From positions 95,396 through 159,395 of the forward strand of contig JAYRYA010000007.1 in assembly GCA_041917255.1 (NCBI GenBank): DNA of 64,000 nt, written 5' to 3'. Below, piece by piece: positions 8,363 to 18,095 of this stretch (its first letter is position 1; each line of letters begins with the position of its first letter). The notes below the pieces were generated by a model. That model saw nothing but the letters and a program-made list of their open reading frames with translations, was not told where the DNA came from and did no database searches. The position numbers were made by a program, and so were the translations under genes. Source of the DNA: Zoogloea sp041917255. GTDB lineage: Bacteria; Pseudomonadota; Gammaproteobacteria; Burkholderiales; Rhodocyclaceae.

Positions 8363-9112
8363 ATGCACATCGATGCCACCGGCTGGATCGTCACTGCGAT
8401 CGCCATTCTGCTCACTGGAATTTCCAAATCCGGTCTTGGCGGCGCCCTGGGCGGGCTGGCGGTGCCCTTCATGTCCATGTGGATGTCGCCGCGGGATGCG
8501 GTGGCCGTGATGCTGCCGGTACTGATCGCGATGGATTTGTTCGGCATCCGGGCCTGGCGGGGCAAGGCCGACTGGGCCGAGCTACGCCTGCTGCTGCCGG
8601 CGTCGCTGGTGGGCATCTCGGTGGGCACGCTGGCGTTCGGGGTGATGTCGGACCGGATGGTGAAGGCGGCGGTGGGGCTGATCGCGGTGGTGTTTGCCGC
8701 TGACCGGCTGCTGCGCAAGTCGAAGTCCGAAGCTCATACGGCGCCACTGCCACGCCTGGCCCGGCTGTGCGGCCTGGGGGCAGGCTTCACCAGTACCCTG
8801 GCCCACGCGGGCGGGCCGCCGTTGATGATTTACCTGCTCACCCGCGGCCTGCCCCGGCAGGCCTTTGCGGCGACGTCGGTGTTCTTCTTCGCGGTGCTCA
8901 ACCTGGCCAAGCTGCCTTTCTATCTGGGGCTGGATCTGTTCACCCGCGACACATTGACGATGTCGGCAATGCTGCTGCCGCTGGTGCCGGTAGGCGTGTG
9001 GACGGGGATGCGCCTGCTCCAGCGCATCCCGGAGCGGCCGTTTTATCTGCTGGCCACCGCGGCGTTGGGGCTGTCGGGACTCAAGCTGGTGTGGGATGCC
9101 GTGGCAGGCTAG
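8363..9112 (+). CDS. TauE/SafE-family permease (first of two)
   Basis: 249 residues with about eight hydrophobic segments. The family hallmarks are visible: a first repeat with GISKSGLGGALGGLAVPFM and a second with GFTSTLAHAGGPPL. TauE/SafE proteins are inner-membrane exporters or permeases for sulfite, sulfoacetate and related anions. No sulfur-metabolism gene is adjacent, so the substrate is open. The ATG at 8363 starts just before the first membrane helix. Its end overlaps the convergent sensor kinase gene by 4 bp. Confidence 0.88.
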   Translation: MHIDATGWIVTAIAILLTGISKSGLGGALGGLAVPFMSMWMSPRDAVAVMLPVLIAMDLFGIRAWRGKADWAELRLLLPASLVGISVGTLAFGVMSDRMVKAAVGLIAVVFAADRLLRKSKSEAHTAPLPRLARLCGLGAGFTSTLAHAGGPPLMIYLLTRGLPRQAFAATSVFFFAVLNLAKLPFYLGLDLFTRDTLTMSAMLLPLVPVGVWTGMRLLQRIPERPFYLLATAALGLSGLKLVWDAVAG

Positions 9113-12100
9113 GTGCGGGAGGGGGCGGGGCGTTCGAGCCAGCGCAGCAGGGTGATGAAGAGCTGATCGGGGTCGGCCGGCTTGGGGATGAAATCATCCA
9201 TGCCGGCTTCGAAGCAGGCTTTGCGGTCTTCGTCGAAGGTGTTGGCGGTCATCGCGACGATGGGCGCCCGGGCACAGGGGCCGGGGCGGGCGCGGATGTT
9301 TCGGGTGGCCGTGAGGCCGTCCATGACCGGCATCTGGATGTCCATCAGGATCAGGTCGTAGGCGGTGGCGGCGGCCATCCGCACGGCTTCGGCGCCGTCG
9401 GGGGCCAGGTCGACCTGCAGGCCCAGCTCGTTGCGCAGCAGTTCGAGGGTGACTTCCTGATTGACCCAGTCGTCCTCCACCAGCAGCAGGTGGCGGTGGT
9501 TGTGGTTGGCGCGCAGGCGTTGTTCGGCTTCGGCGCCGGAGATCTCGTCGGGCAGGGGGCCATTGCTTTCACTGGGCAGCACGCCAATGCGCAGGGTGAC
9601 CCAGAAGGTGCTGCCCGTGCCGGGAGTGCTGGTCACTCCGATGTCGCCGCCCATCAGGTGGGTGAGGCGTCGGCAGATGGCGAGGCCTAGGCCGGCGCCG
9701 CCAAACTGTCGGGTGACGGAGCTGTCGGCCTGCTCGAAGGGCCGGAAGATGCGCTCCTGGTCAACGGGTGTGATGCCGATCCCGTTGTCCTGCACCTCGA
9801 TGTGGAGCAGGGCGCCGCCGCTGTGAACGTCGGTGAGGCGGGCGCGGATCGCGATCGTGCCGGCGCTGGTGAATTTGATGGCGTTGCCGACGATATGGGC
9901 GAGTACCTGCTGGATGCGCAGCGGGTCGCCGATCAGCGGTCGGGTGGCGAGGTCGGGGGCGATCTCCAGCTGCAGGCCGAGGCCCTTGCTTTCCAGGCTG
10001 GCGCGGAGCAGGTCGGTGACCCGGCCGACGCGCTCGCCGATGGCGAAGCGGGTCTGCTCGATGGGAATCCGTTCGGCATCGATGCGGGCCAGCTCGAGCA
10101 CGTCGCCCAGTTGCTGGAGCAGGTGGGTGGCGGCGTTGGAGATCTTGTCCAGCCGGGTGTGCTGGTCAGGGTCGGTGTTGTTGCGGCGGAGCAGGTGGGT
10201 GAGGCCGATGATCGCGTGCATGGGCGTGCGCAGCTCATGGCTCATGTTGGCGAGGAAGCTGTTCTTGGCGCGGTTGGCGGCTTCTGCGGCCTCCTTGGCC
10301 ACCGAGAGGTCGGCGGTGCGGGCGGCGACGAGTTCTTCGAGGTGGTTGCGGTGGCGGGTGAGTTCGGCCTCGGTGATCTTGCGCTCGGAGATGTCGCGCA
10401 CGTTCGCGTAGAGATAGTCGGTGCCGTCGGCGCTGACCAGGCTGGCGGAAACCGCCACCGTGATCTGGCTGCCGTCCTTGCGCCGGTGGGTGGATTCAAA
10501 GACCTCCGAGCCGTTGGCCCACACCCGGCTCCACAGCGCGCTCCAGCAGGCTTCGCTGATGTCCGGCGCGATCTCGGGTACGCGCAGGGTGAGCAGCACA
10601 TCGGCCGGATAGCCGAGCAGTCGGCTGGCGGCAGGATTGACCCGCACGATGCGGGCGTCCGGCAGCACCCAGAACGCGGCGTCGGGGGACTTGTTGATGG
10701 AGATGGTGGCGAGGGCGAGTTCGCGGTTTTTGGTGGCGAGGTCGGCGGTCTGGTGGTCCACCTGGCGCTGGATGATCCAGGTGCGACCGGTGAGGCTCAT
10801 GAAGAGTGCCTGCAGCAGCGTGGTGAACAGCAGACCGGCGACGCCCACCGCCCATGCGTTGAGGGAGCGCTGGGATTCGCGATAGCGTTCGTCGGCGCTC
10901 ACCTTGAGTAGCCATTCCCGGTCGCCGAACTTGAGCTTGTGCTCCCATTGGCGTTCGGTGTGGCGGCTGGAGTCGGACGCGTTGCCGTTGTCGAGGCGGC
11001 GCACGCTGCCGAGGGCGTAGGGATCGATGAGGGTCACGTCAAGACCGGTGGGCAGCGTGTCGCGCAGGGTGCGCTCGATGAGCTGCCCGACCTGGATGAT
11101 GGCCACCGCAAAGCCCCGGAGCTGGGCGCTGCCGGGCTGTAATACCGGCGCCAGGGTGAGCACCGCCACCTGGTTCTCCTGCACCAGCAGGATCGGGGCG
11201 GTGACGTAGAAGCCACTGCGCTGACCGAGGGCGCGGTTGACTGCGTCCCAGCGGATCGCCTCGGAGGCGATGTCGAAGCCGATGGCGCGCAGGTTGCTTG
11301 CCGCTGGGGCGATGAAGGTAACCGGCACGTACATGTCGCGTTTGCTGGCGCGCTGCAGGATGCCGTCGACGGTCCGCTCGGTGATCTGGAAGTCGGGGCG
11401 GCCAAGCTGAAGGCCCATGGCAGCCTCGAACGCGGCCCGGTCGGCATCCCGCACGAAGGTGTTGAAGCTGAGGGCGTGGAGATCCGGGTTGTTCTGAAGG
11501 GTGCTGCGGGTGAAGGCGTTGAAGCGGCTGTCGGTGAGATCGGGCGTGACCTCGATGAAGCTGCGCAGCGACTGCAGGGCCTCCCGATGGCTGAGCAGGC
11601 GGTCGCTGATGCGCTGGTGGATGCGCAGGCCGTCGTTCTGCAGTTGGTGTTCGAGTTCCCTGCGCTCCCAGCTCGAGGCAGCGTGGAAGGCCGCGGCGGC
11701 CATCGCCAGGGTGGCCGCCACGGGAATCACCATGCGCCGGCGCCGGGCCTGCCAGAGGGGATCGTTGGTGAGGAGGAAGCAGAGGGTGAGCGGGGTGAAG
11801 GTGAGCACGCCGAAGGCGTCGCCGGCAAACCAGTTCCACCAGGCGAAGGGCAGCGCCGGCCGGCTGAGCACGCCGGTGAGGAACAGGCTGAGGATGCCGA
11901 TCGTGGCCGACACCAGGCAGGCCAGCGGGCCGCCCAGCAGCAGGAAGCGGAACACCGCAGCGGCGTTGTCGAGGGTGCGCCACTCGTCGCCCTGCCAGCG
12001 CTGAATGAGCGCCCGACCCACCCCTGCCTGGGCCGTTGCGCCGCTGGCGATGGCCATTGCGGCAATGGTGTCGGCGAAGCTCAGGGACGAGTTGGTGTAG

Positions 12101-12324
12101 GCCAGCAGCAGGTGCAGCGCCATCGATCCAGCCCACACGCCGGGAAGCACGGCAGGCCCCAGATAGAGTGCCGCTGCCAGCGCCAGGCCGGCCGCCGGGA
12201 AGATCGGGCTGGCGTAGCCTCCCGCCACGGCGAGCCCGGTCGCCAGCCAGCCCAGGGCGACATAGGCCAGGCTGACCAGCACGTTGTGCGTCACGGCGGT
12301 GGGGAAGGAGGCGGTCGGAGGCAT
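9109..12324 (-). CDS. Membrane hybrid sensor kinase (MASE1-CHASE-PAS-HisKA-HATPase-REC)
   Basis: 1071 residues. The first 200 or so are a multi-pass MASE1-like membrane sensor. An extracytoplasmic CHASE-type region (about 215-480) is bounded by a further transmembrane helix near 490-510, then a PAS domain. The HisKA phosphoacceptor is His696 (SHELRTPMHAI). HATPase_c has DNGIG and GGAGLGL, and the terminal receiver has Asp995 (LMDIQMP). An in-frame GTG at 12348 would add eight residues; neither start has a clear ribosome-binding site, and I prefer the ATG. CHASE domains bind small ligands, but the ligand is unknown. No cognate regulator gene is adjacent, so the phosphate probably passes to a separate Hpt protein. 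Confidence 0.9.
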   Translation of the reverse strand: MPPTASFPTAVTHNVLVSLAYVALGWLATGLAVAGGYASPIFPAAGLALAAALYLGPAVLPGVWAGSMALHLLLAYTNSSLSFADTIAAMAIASGATAQAGVGRALIQRWQGDEWRTLDNAAAVFRFLLLGGPLACLVSATIGILSLFLTGVLSRPALPFAWWNWFAGDAFGVLTFTPLTLCFLLTNDPLWQARRRRMVIPVAATLAMAAAAFHAASSWERRELEHQLQNDGLRIHQRISDRLLSHREALQSLRSFIEVTPDLTDSRFNAFTRSTLQNNPDLHALSFNTFVRDADRAAFEAAMGLQLGRPDFQITERTVDGILQRASKRDMYVPVTFIAPAASNLRAIGFDIASEAIRWDAVNRALGQRSGFYVTAPILLVQENQVAVLTLAPVLQPGSAQLRGFAVAIIQVGQLIERTLRDTLPTGLDVTLIDPYALGSVRRLDNGNASDSSRHTERQWEHKLKFGDREWLLKVSADERYRESQRSLNAWAVGVAGLLFTTLLQALFMSLTGRTWIIQRQVDHQTADLATKNRELALATISINKSPDAAFWVLPDARIVRVNPAASRLLGYPADVLLTLRVPEIAPDISEACWSALWSRVWANGSEVFESTHRRKDGSQITVAVSASLVSADGTDYLYANVRDISERKITEAELTRHRNHLEELVAARTADLSVAKEAAEAANRAKNSFLANMSHELRTPMHAIIGLTHLLRRNNTDPDQHTRLDKISNAATHLLQQLGDVLELARIDAERIPIEQTRFAIGERVGRVTDLLRASLESKGLGLQLEIAPDLATRPLIGDPLRIQQVLAHIVGNAIKFTSAGTIAIRARLTDVHSGGALLHIEVQDNGIGITPVDQERIFRPFEQADSSVTRQFGGAGLGLAICRRLTHLMGGDIGVTSTPGTGSTFWVTLRIGVLPSESNGPLPDEISGAEAEQRLRANHNHRHLLLVEDDWVNQEVTLELLRNELGLQVDLAPDGAEAVRMAAATAYDLILMDIQMPVMDGLTATRNIRARPGPCARAPIVAMTANTFDEDRKACFEAGMDDFIPKPADPDQLFITLLRWLERPAPSRT

Positions 12325-12462
12325 GGGCCGGATAAGACGGATTCTCACTGTCGACGGCGCGCCAGCATGAATCCTTTACACGGAAATGGCAAAAACCCGT
12401 TGTGCGTGGATGTCCGGGACGGGCATGCGGCGCCCGGCGCCGGGGTGCCCCGCTCGGGAGGT

Positions 12463-13017
12463 TCAGCGCGTCAGCCGGCCGCCCCGTTTGCGGGTACCGA
12501 TGCCGGCCATCGCGGCCAGCCCGCTGCTGCCGTGGGCATGACAGATGGCGCAGGCCAGCGCGTCGGCAGCGTCGGCCGAGGGGCTGGCGTCGAGGGCCAG
12601 CAGACGTTCGACCATGTGGCAGACCTGCTCCTTGGCGGCCTTGCCGTGGCCGACGACGGCCTGCTTGACCTGCAGCGCGGTGTACTCGGCCACCGGCAGA
12701 TCGTGGGACACGGCACCGCAGATGGCCGCGCCCCGGGCCTGGCCCAGCAGCAGGGTGGATTGAGGATTGACGTTCACGAAGACGATCTCGACCGCGACCT
12801 GGTCTGGCTGATAGGTGGCGATGACCTGGCGCACCCCGTCGAGGATCACCTTGAGGCGCTCGGGCAGGCTGCCCTCGCCGCTCTTGATGACGCCGCTGGC
12901 CACGTAGCGCAGCTGGCTGCCCAGGGTGTCGATGACGCCGAAGCCGGTGTGGCGCAGGCCCGGATCAATGCCCAGGATGCGCGTGGCGACAGTGGCGGAG
13001 GCGGCGGGTGTGCTCAT
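12463..13017 (-). CDS. ruvC: Crossover junction endodeoxyribonuclease RuvC
   Basis: 184 residues. RuvC resolves Holliday junctions after RuvAB branch migration. The RNase H-like active site is visible: Asp18 in LGIDPGLRHTGFG, the Glu in VAVEIVFVN, and the Asp pair in ADAADALACAICH. The GQARGAAI stretch is also typical. The ATG at 13017 overlaps the stop of the upstream EamA permease gene by 4 nt. ruvA and ruvB, often next to ruvC, are not in the window. The tail (GIGTRKRGGRLTR) is basic, as in other betaproteobacterial RuvC proteins. Confidence 0.95.
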   Translation of the reverse strand: MSTPAASATVATRILGIDPGLRHTGFGVIDTLGSQLRYVASGVIKSGEGSLPERLKVILDGVRQVIATYQPDQVAVEIVFVNVNPQSTLLLGQARGAAICGAVSHDLPVAEYTALQVKQAVVGHGKAAKEQVCHMVERLLALDASPSADAADALACAICHAHGSSGLAAMAGIGTRKRGGRLTR

Positions 13018-13871
13018 TTGCGGGCCAGCCATACGCCGAACACGGTGATGCCCATGCCCACCAGCGCGAGGCCGGTGAGCGTCTCGCCAAAGGCCGCCCA
13101 GGCGATGAGCGCGGTGGTGGGTGGGGTGAGGTAGAACAGGCTCGCCACATTCACGGCGCTGCCGCTGCGGATCAGCAGGTTGAGCAGGCTGATCGCGCCC
13201 ACGGATAACACCAGCACCAGCCACAGCAGCGCAAACACGAACTGGCCGGACCACTGGATGGCCATCGTCTCGGTGTGGGCGGCGAACAGGCCGCTCACCA
13301 GCAGGCAGGGCACGAACTGGATCACCGCGCCGGTGCGCAAGTCGAAGCTGGGGCAGAAGCGTTTCTGGTAGAGGGTGCCGGCGGTGATGCCGGCCAGCGC
13401 CAGCAGTGCTGGCACGAGCATCGCCTGCAGGCCGTTGCCGCCGGCCACCGCCACCACCTTGCTCGACACCACCAGCCCCACGCCGCCAAAGCCCAGCACC
13501 AGCCCGGCCCACTGGCGCGGCAGCACCCGCTCGCCCAGCAGCAGCCCGGCGCCAAGCGCAGTGAGGAGCGGCTGCAGCCCGACCACCAGCGCGGTGATCC
13601 CGGCCGGCAGGCCCTGGCGGATGGCGGAGAACACGCCGCCCAGGTAGAGCGCATGGACCAGCAGCCCGGTGATGCCGATGTGCAGCCACTGGCGTCTGTC
13701 GGCCGGCCATGGGGCGCGGGTGGCGAGGGCGACGAGGCCCATCAACCCGATTACCAGCCCGTAGCGCACGCACAGGAAGGTGATGGGTTCGGCGTAGGGC
13801 AGGCCGAACTTGGCGCCGATGAAGCCAGTGCTCCACAGCAGGACGAACAGGAGGGGATAGAAACGGGTCAC
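13014..13871 (-). CDS. DMT-superfamily (EamA) permease
   Basis: 285 residues with ten hydrophobic segments arranged as two EamA repeats (first from LLWSTGFIGAKFG, second from LLALAGITAGTLYQKRF). These inner-membrane proteins export metabolites such as amino acids or purines; the substrate cannot be inferred. The GTG at 13871 places the start immediately before helix one. The stop overlaps the ruvC start by 4 nt, so ruvC is likely cotranscribed with it. Confidence 0.88.
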   Translation of the reverse strand: MTRFYPLLFVLLWSTGFIGAKFGLPYAEPITFLCVRYGLVIGLMGLVALATRAPWPADRRQWLHIGITGLLVHALYLGGVFSAIRQGLPAGITALVVGLQPLLTALGAGLLLGERVLPRQWAGLVLGFGGVGLVVSSKVVAVAGGNGLQAMLVPALLALAGITAGTLYQKRFCPSFDLRTGAVIQFVPCLLVSGLFAAHTETMAIQWSGQFVFALLWLVLVLSVGAISLLNLLIRSGSAVNVASLFYLTPPTTALIAWAAFGETLTGLALVGMGITVFGVWLARK

Positions 13872-13916
13872 GGGCGGTGCGGAAGGGGCGGGCCTGCCGG
13901 TTGGCAGGCAGACAGG

Positions 13917-14150
13917 TTAGCGTGGCGGATGTTTGGCCCGGTACATGCGGGTGGAGGCGGAGACGATGATCTGGACATCCTCGGGCGGGATGTCGGGGAA
14001 CTGGTCGCGCACCACCCTGTAGGCCAGGTGTTCGAGGGTCTGGCCGTTCCAGGCATTGGCAGGGTCGAAGAAGGGCTCGATGATGAGGTAGGCCTTGTCG
14101 ACCAGTTCACGCAGGCTCAAGTTCTTGCGGCGTTCGGGGGAGATGCTCAT
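13917..14150 (-). CDS. Small conserved-looking protein
   Basis: 77 residues, not recognised. Soluble and predicted helical, with LVDKAYLIIEPFFDPANAW and EHLAYRVVRDQFPDIPPEDVQIIV; no cysteines and no membrane segment. The ATG at 14150 is chosen over one 18 bp upstream because GGAG lies eight bases before it. It sits 45 bp upstream of the EamA gene on the same strand and may share that transcript. Confidence 0.65.
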   Translation of the reverse strand: MSISPERRKNLSLRELVDKAYLIIEPFFDPANAWNGQTLEHLAYRVVRDQFPDIPPEDVQIIVSASTRMYRAKHPPR

Positions 14151-14191
14151 GGCGTGGCTCCGGTGCAATCGGTGGGATGATACCCCGCCGC

Positions 14192-15901
14192 TCAGGCCGG
14201 GTCGGGCCTGCGCGCGGGCGGTGCATACCAGTTATCGGGCGCCACGCGCTTTTCTGTTGCCGGATCGTCGAAGTAGTGGGGCGACATGATCTGCACGCCG
14301 TACTCGTTGAACACATCCTGGATGTTGGCGTGGAGGCGCGACAGCAGCTGGGCCCGCGGCTCGGCACCGACGGGAGTGGCGTGCACCACCAGGCAGTATT
14401 CGGGGTAGAAATCCGACAGGGCCGTCTGGAAGACCCGCGGGGCAGGATCGGCGGAGACGCCCGGGGTGCGGCGGGCGGCCTCGGCAAGCATGGCCTCGAC
14501 CTGCCGCCAGGGCGTGTCGTAGCCGATGGTGACGGTGGTGTCGAGCACAAAGCCGCGCCCGCCCAGGCTGCGCGAGTAGTTGCGGGTGGCGTTGCCGACG
14601 ATCAGCGCGTTGGGCAGGGTGATCTCGGCGCCGCGGCCCGTGCGCAGGCGGGTGTTGAACAGGTTGATGGCGACCACGGTGCCTTCGTGGTCGCCGATGC
14701 GCACGTATTCGCCGGAGCGCAGGGTGCGGGAGTACATCAGGATCAGCCCGCTGGCGCCCTGGCCGACGATGCTCGATGCCCCCAGTGAAACCATCAGGCC
14801 GATCAGTACGGACATGCCCTTGAAAGCCTCGGTCTGGGCGCCGGGCAGGTAGGGGTAGGCCATTACCAACGCGAAGATCCAGATCAGGATGTTGGCGATC
14901 TTGCGGGTCGGCTCGACGGTGTCCTTGTCGAGCCAGCCCAGGCCCTTGTTGTCGCTGGCCACGTGGTCGAACACCGGCTTGAGGAGGCCCACCACAGCCC
15001 GCGCAAGCAGGAACATCAGCAGCGCGATGAGCAGGTTGGGCACGGTCTCGAGCACGCCCAGCCCGAGCCGGGCCAGCACGCCCAGCAGGTAGTCGTCGAG
15101 CTGCTCGCCCCACGCCCGGGTGTAGGGGAAGATCGCCAGCACGCGGGCAATCCAGGCGTAGGCGAGCACCGCCGCCACCAGCCAGAAGACCGCTGCGCTG
15201 AGCCAGGCGATGGCGGCCAGGATGCGGTCGCGGCGGATGAGTTCGGTGCCGCCCAGCCTGAGGCGCTCGGATTGGCGAGCAATTGCGCCGGCCAGCTTGC
15301 GGGCCACCCAGCCGCGCAGCCGGCCCAGGGCGTAGAGCAGCGCGAAGAACACCAGCGTGGCGCCGGCGGATTTGGCGAGGCCCGTGGCAAGTTGCCGGCT
15401 GTCGCGGCTCTCGCGGGATGCGGCGATCACCGTGCCCAGGGTGGCAACGCTCCTGTTGGTGAGCGCATCGAGGCGCTCGCCGGTCAGCTTGTCGGTATCC
15501 GCGTCCGTGACGATGAAGGCGAGCTGGCCGTCGATCAGCACGATGTTGCCCACCGGGTTGGACTGGACGGTCACCTCGTCGCCGGCGGTGCGTTCGAGGA
15601 TGGTGGTGATGGTGGACTGACCGCGTTCGGCCCGCTGGCGTGGCGTCGCGCCCAGGAGGCGCCCACGGAAGCGCACGATTGTGCGGTTCATCAGGATCAG
15701 GTCGGCCTCCTCGACGGGCGGGTCGGCCGTGGGTGCGGGGGGCGCAGCAGGGGCGGGTGTCGGGGCGGGCGGAGGCGGTGCAGGGTGCCTGGCGGCCTGC
15801 GCGCTGCCGGCGACCAGCATCGCCAGCGCAGCGAGGATCGACAGCACGAGGCGGATCACGGTGCCCCGGTGCGGGTGCAGGTTGAGCTTGGCTGAGCGCA
15901 T
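14192..15901 (-). CDS. MscS-family mechanosensitive channel with periplasmic N-domain
   Basis: 569 residues. A signal peptide (cleavage near AGSAQAA, residue 36) is followed by a Pro/Ala-rich linker and a periplasmic region, then four or five membrane segments from about residue 180. The pore helix and beta domain are recognisable by GLMVSLGASSIVGQGASGLILMYSR and the following RIGDHEGTVVAINLFNTRL. The C-terminal alpha/beta vestibule ends near YGVQIMSP. It should release solutes on hypo-osmotic shock. The start at 15901 gives the basic n-region of the signal peptide. Divergent from the EVE gene. Confidence 0.88.
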   Translation of the reverse strand: MRSAKLNLHPHRGTVIRLVLSILAALAMLVAGSAQAARHPAPPPPAPTPAPAAPPAPTADPPVEEADLILMNRTIVRFRGRLLGATPRQRAERGQSTITTILERTAGDEVTVQSNPVGNIVLIDGQLAFIVTDADTDKLTGERLDALTNRSVATLGTVIAASRESRDSRQLATGLAKSAGATLVFFALLYALGRLRGWVARKLAGAIARQSERLRLGGTELIRRDRILAAIAWLSAAVFWLVAAVLAYAWIARVLAIFPYTRAWGEQLDDYLLGVLARLGLGVLETVPNLLIALLMFLLARAVVGLLKPVFDHVASDNKGLGWLDKDTVEPTRKIANILIWIFALVMAYPYLPGAQTEAFKGMSVLIGLMVSLGASSIVGQGASGLILMYSRTLRSGEYVRIGDHEGTVVAINLFNTRLRTGRGAEITLPNALIVGNATRNYSRSLGGRGFVLDTTVTIGYDTPWRQVEAMLAEAARRTPGVSADPAPRVFQTALSDFYPEYCLVVHATPVGAEPRAQLLSRLHANIQDVFNEYGVQIMSPHYFDDPATEKRVAPDNWYAPPARRPDPA

Positions 15902-16054
15902 GGCGGCGGTCTCACGCTTCGGTCGGATGGGCAGGCAACCCGGAACGGCTCGGGGCCGTCCGACATCATAGCCGCGGTGACGGAAATCCCACTTGTGCTT
16001 CGGTCGGATTTCGGCGAAAACGAAGGCCGACGCCCACCTCCCGAGGAGCCCGCG

Positions 16055-16540
16055 ATGCGCTACTGGCTGATGAAATCCGAACCCGACGATGTCTCCATCG
16101 ACGACCTGGCACGGCGCCCCGACCAGACCGTGCCCTGGTACGGCGTGCGCAACTACCAGGCGCGCAATTTCATGCGCGATGCCATGCAGGTGGGTGACGG
16201 GGTGCTGTTCTATCACTCGGGCTGCGCCGAGCCGGGCATTGCCGGCATCGCGAAGGTGGCGAGCACGGCCTATCCCGACGCGACCCAGTTCGATCCGTCG
16301 AACACATACTTCGACCCCAAATCCACCCCCGAGAACCCCCGCTGGGTGCACGTGGACGTGGCTTTCGTGAAGAAGACGCGCCTCGTGGGTTTGCCCGAAT
16401 TGCGCAGCCACCCGGAACTCGAGAACATGCGCGTCCTCGCCCGCGGCAACCGGCTGTCGATCACGCCGGTCGAGCCGGCCGAGTGGCGCTTCATCGTCGG
16501 GCAACTGCTCGGCGCAACGGATCTTCAGGACTGGAAATGA
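16055..16540 (+). CDS. EVE-domain protein
   Basis: 161 residues, one complete EVE (PUA-like) domain: MRYWLMKSEPDDVSIDDL at the start, then VPWYGVRNYQARNFM, GDGVLFYHSG and the C-terminal ITPVEPAEW. EVE domains bind modified bases in nucleic acids; stand-alone copies like this are widespread in Proteobacteria and are usually not defence genes. The ATG at 16055 follows a GAGGAG site at 16043. Its stop overlaps the start of the next permease gene (ATGA), so the two are translationally coupled. Confidence 0.92.
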   Translation: MRYWLMKSEPDDVSIDDLARRPDQTVPWYGVRNYQARNFMRDAMQVGDGVLFYHSGCAEPGIAGIAKVASTAYPDATQFDPSNTYFDPKSTPENPRWVHVDVAFVKKTRLVGLPELRSHPELENMRVLARGNRLSITPVEPAEWRFIVGQLLGATDLQDWK

Positions 16541-17349
16541 ACATCGGAATCGAATGGCTGGCCGCCTATCTTGCGCTGGGCGCCTTTGTCGGATTCTTTG
16601 CCGGGCTGCTCGGCGTGGGCGGTGGCGCGATCATGGTGCCGATGCTCACCACGTTGTTCGCCGCCCAGGGTTTTCCGAAGGAGCACATGGTACATCTGGC
16701 GCTGGGAACGTCGATGGCCGGTATCGTAATCACCTCGATCTCCAGCCTGCGTGCCCACCACGCCCACGGCGCGGTGCGCTGGGACATCGTCAAGGGCATC
16801 GCGCCGGGTGTGCTGGCGGGCACTTTCGCCGGCACCTTCGTCGCGTCCCAGGCGCCCACCAAGCCGCTGGCGATCTTCTTTGCCTGCTTCACGGCTTACG
16901 TGGCGGTGCAGATGATCCTCAACGTGAAGCCCAAGCCCACCCGCGAGCTGCCCGGCACCGCCGGACTGATCGGCGTGGGCGGGGTGATCGGCGCGATCTC
17001 TTCGCTGGTGGCGATCGGCGGCGGTTCGTTGTCGGTGCCCTTCATGACCTGGTGCAACGTGAAGGTGCATAACGCCATCGGCACCTCGGCCGCCATCGGC
17101 CTGCCCATCGCCCTGGCGGGTGCGCTGGGTTACCTGATCAACGGCTGGTCGGTGCAGGGGCTGCCCGAGTGGTCGGTAGGTTTTGTCTATCTGCCGGCGC
17201 TGGTGCTGCTCAGCATCCTCTCCAGCCTCACCGCGCCCATCGGTGCCCGGCTGGCCCACACGCTGCCGGTCGCGACGCTCAAGAAGATCTTTGCCGGCGT
17301 GCTCGTGCTGCTGTCGGCCAAGATGCTGCACACCGTGCTGGGGAGCTGA
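16537..17349 (+). CDS. TauE/SafE-family permease (second of two)
   Basis: 270 residues, eight predicted membrane helices. Both family repeats are clear: GLLGVGGGAIMVPML near residue 25 and SSLVAIGGGSLSVPFMTW near 155. This copy conforms more closely to the canonical TauE motif than the one at 8363 and is not its close duplicate. The start overlaps the EVE stop by 4 nt. Transported substrate unknown; sulfite or an organosulfonate is possible from the family. Confidence 0.9.
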   Translation: MNIGIEWLAAYLALGAFVGFFAGLLGVGGGAIMVPMLTTLFAAQGFPKEHMVHLALGTSMAGIVITSISSLRAHHAHGAVRWDIVKGIAPGVLAGTFAGTFVASQAPTKPLAIFFACFTAYVAVQMILNVKPKPTRELPGTAGLIGVGGVIGAISSLVAIGGGSLSVPFMTWCNVKVHNAIGTSAAIGLPIALAGALGYLINGWSVQGLPEWSVGFVYLPALVLLSILSSLTAPIGARLAHTLPVATLKKIFAGVLVLLSAKMLHTVLGS

Positions 17350-17411
17350 ACGCCTAAAGTGGGCGGGTTTCTGTCCGTGAACCTTCCGACCAATACCGTT
17401 CGGGTGGTTCC

Positions 17412-18080
17412 ATGTCCGCTGCCAATGTGCGTCTCCAGCTCCAGTTCGATCTCGAACTGATCGCGCCCGACTCCATCGCCACCCTCGACCACGCGCGGCT
17501 GTGCCAGAGGCTGGCCGAACTGCTGGGGCCGACGGTGATTCAGGGTCTGCCGGCGATCGCCGGCAAGCAGTTCGCCAAGGCCGAGGTTCGCGTCGTCAGG
17601 CACCACCACCGGCTCGATGCCCAGGCGAAGGCGGTCGCCCGGGTCGAGCCGGCGCGCATCGTCGAAGCCGCGCCCCATCTCACCGACGCCGAGGTGGCAA
17701 CCCTCGCCGCCCGTGCCGCCGCGCGCCTGCCGGCCGCCGAAGCGGAGCAGGCAGCCTACCTGCGCGGCCAGGCCCTGGCCCTCGTCAACGAATACCGGCT
17801 GGTGGGCTGCCGGGTGGATGCCCTGCTGTCGAGCGGCAAGCCGATCGAGATCGAGGGCAAGCTCAACCTCACCAACGGGCACATCTTTCTGGATGCCTCC
17901 CATCGCCAGACGCGCCTGCAACAGGCTCAGGGGCCGCTCCGGGTGGCAGTGGGCGAAACCGACGTGGTGCTGGCCGCGGAATGCTCCGGCCACACCCTCA
18001 CCGGCCCGGTGCTCGATGTGGCGGTGAAGCAGCTGGTGCCCCACCGTGCCGCGCTGCTCGCCCGCTGGCAGGCGGGCTGA
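17412..18080 (+). CDS. Hypothetical protein
   Basis: 222 residues, not recognised. It begins MSAANVRLQLQFDLELIA and contains an Ala/Glu-rich helical middle (EVATLAARAAARLPAAEAEQ) and a C-terminal beta-rich part (HIFLDASHRQTRLQQAQ). No signal peptide, membrane segment or catalytic motif is seen. Codon use is native. It ends 15 bp from the convergent enoyl-CoA hydratase gene. Confidence 0.65.
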   Translation: MSAANVRLQLQFDLELIAPDSIATLDHARLCQRLAELLGPTVIQGLPAIAGKQFAKAEVRVVRHHHRLDAQAKAVARVEPARIVEAAPHLTDAEVATLAARAAARLPAAEAEQAAYLRGQALALVNEYRLVGCRVDALLSSGKPIEIEGKLNLTNGHIFLDASHRQTRLQQAQGPLRVAVGETDVVLAAECSGHTLTGPVLDVAVKQLVPHRAALLARWQAG

Positions 18081-18095
18081 CGGGCCGCCGGGGCT

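Noticed and set aside
16055..16540. EVE gene as part of a modification-dependent defence system
   Set aside because: It is a stand-alone EVE protein coupled to a permease gene, with no restriction enzyme nearby.
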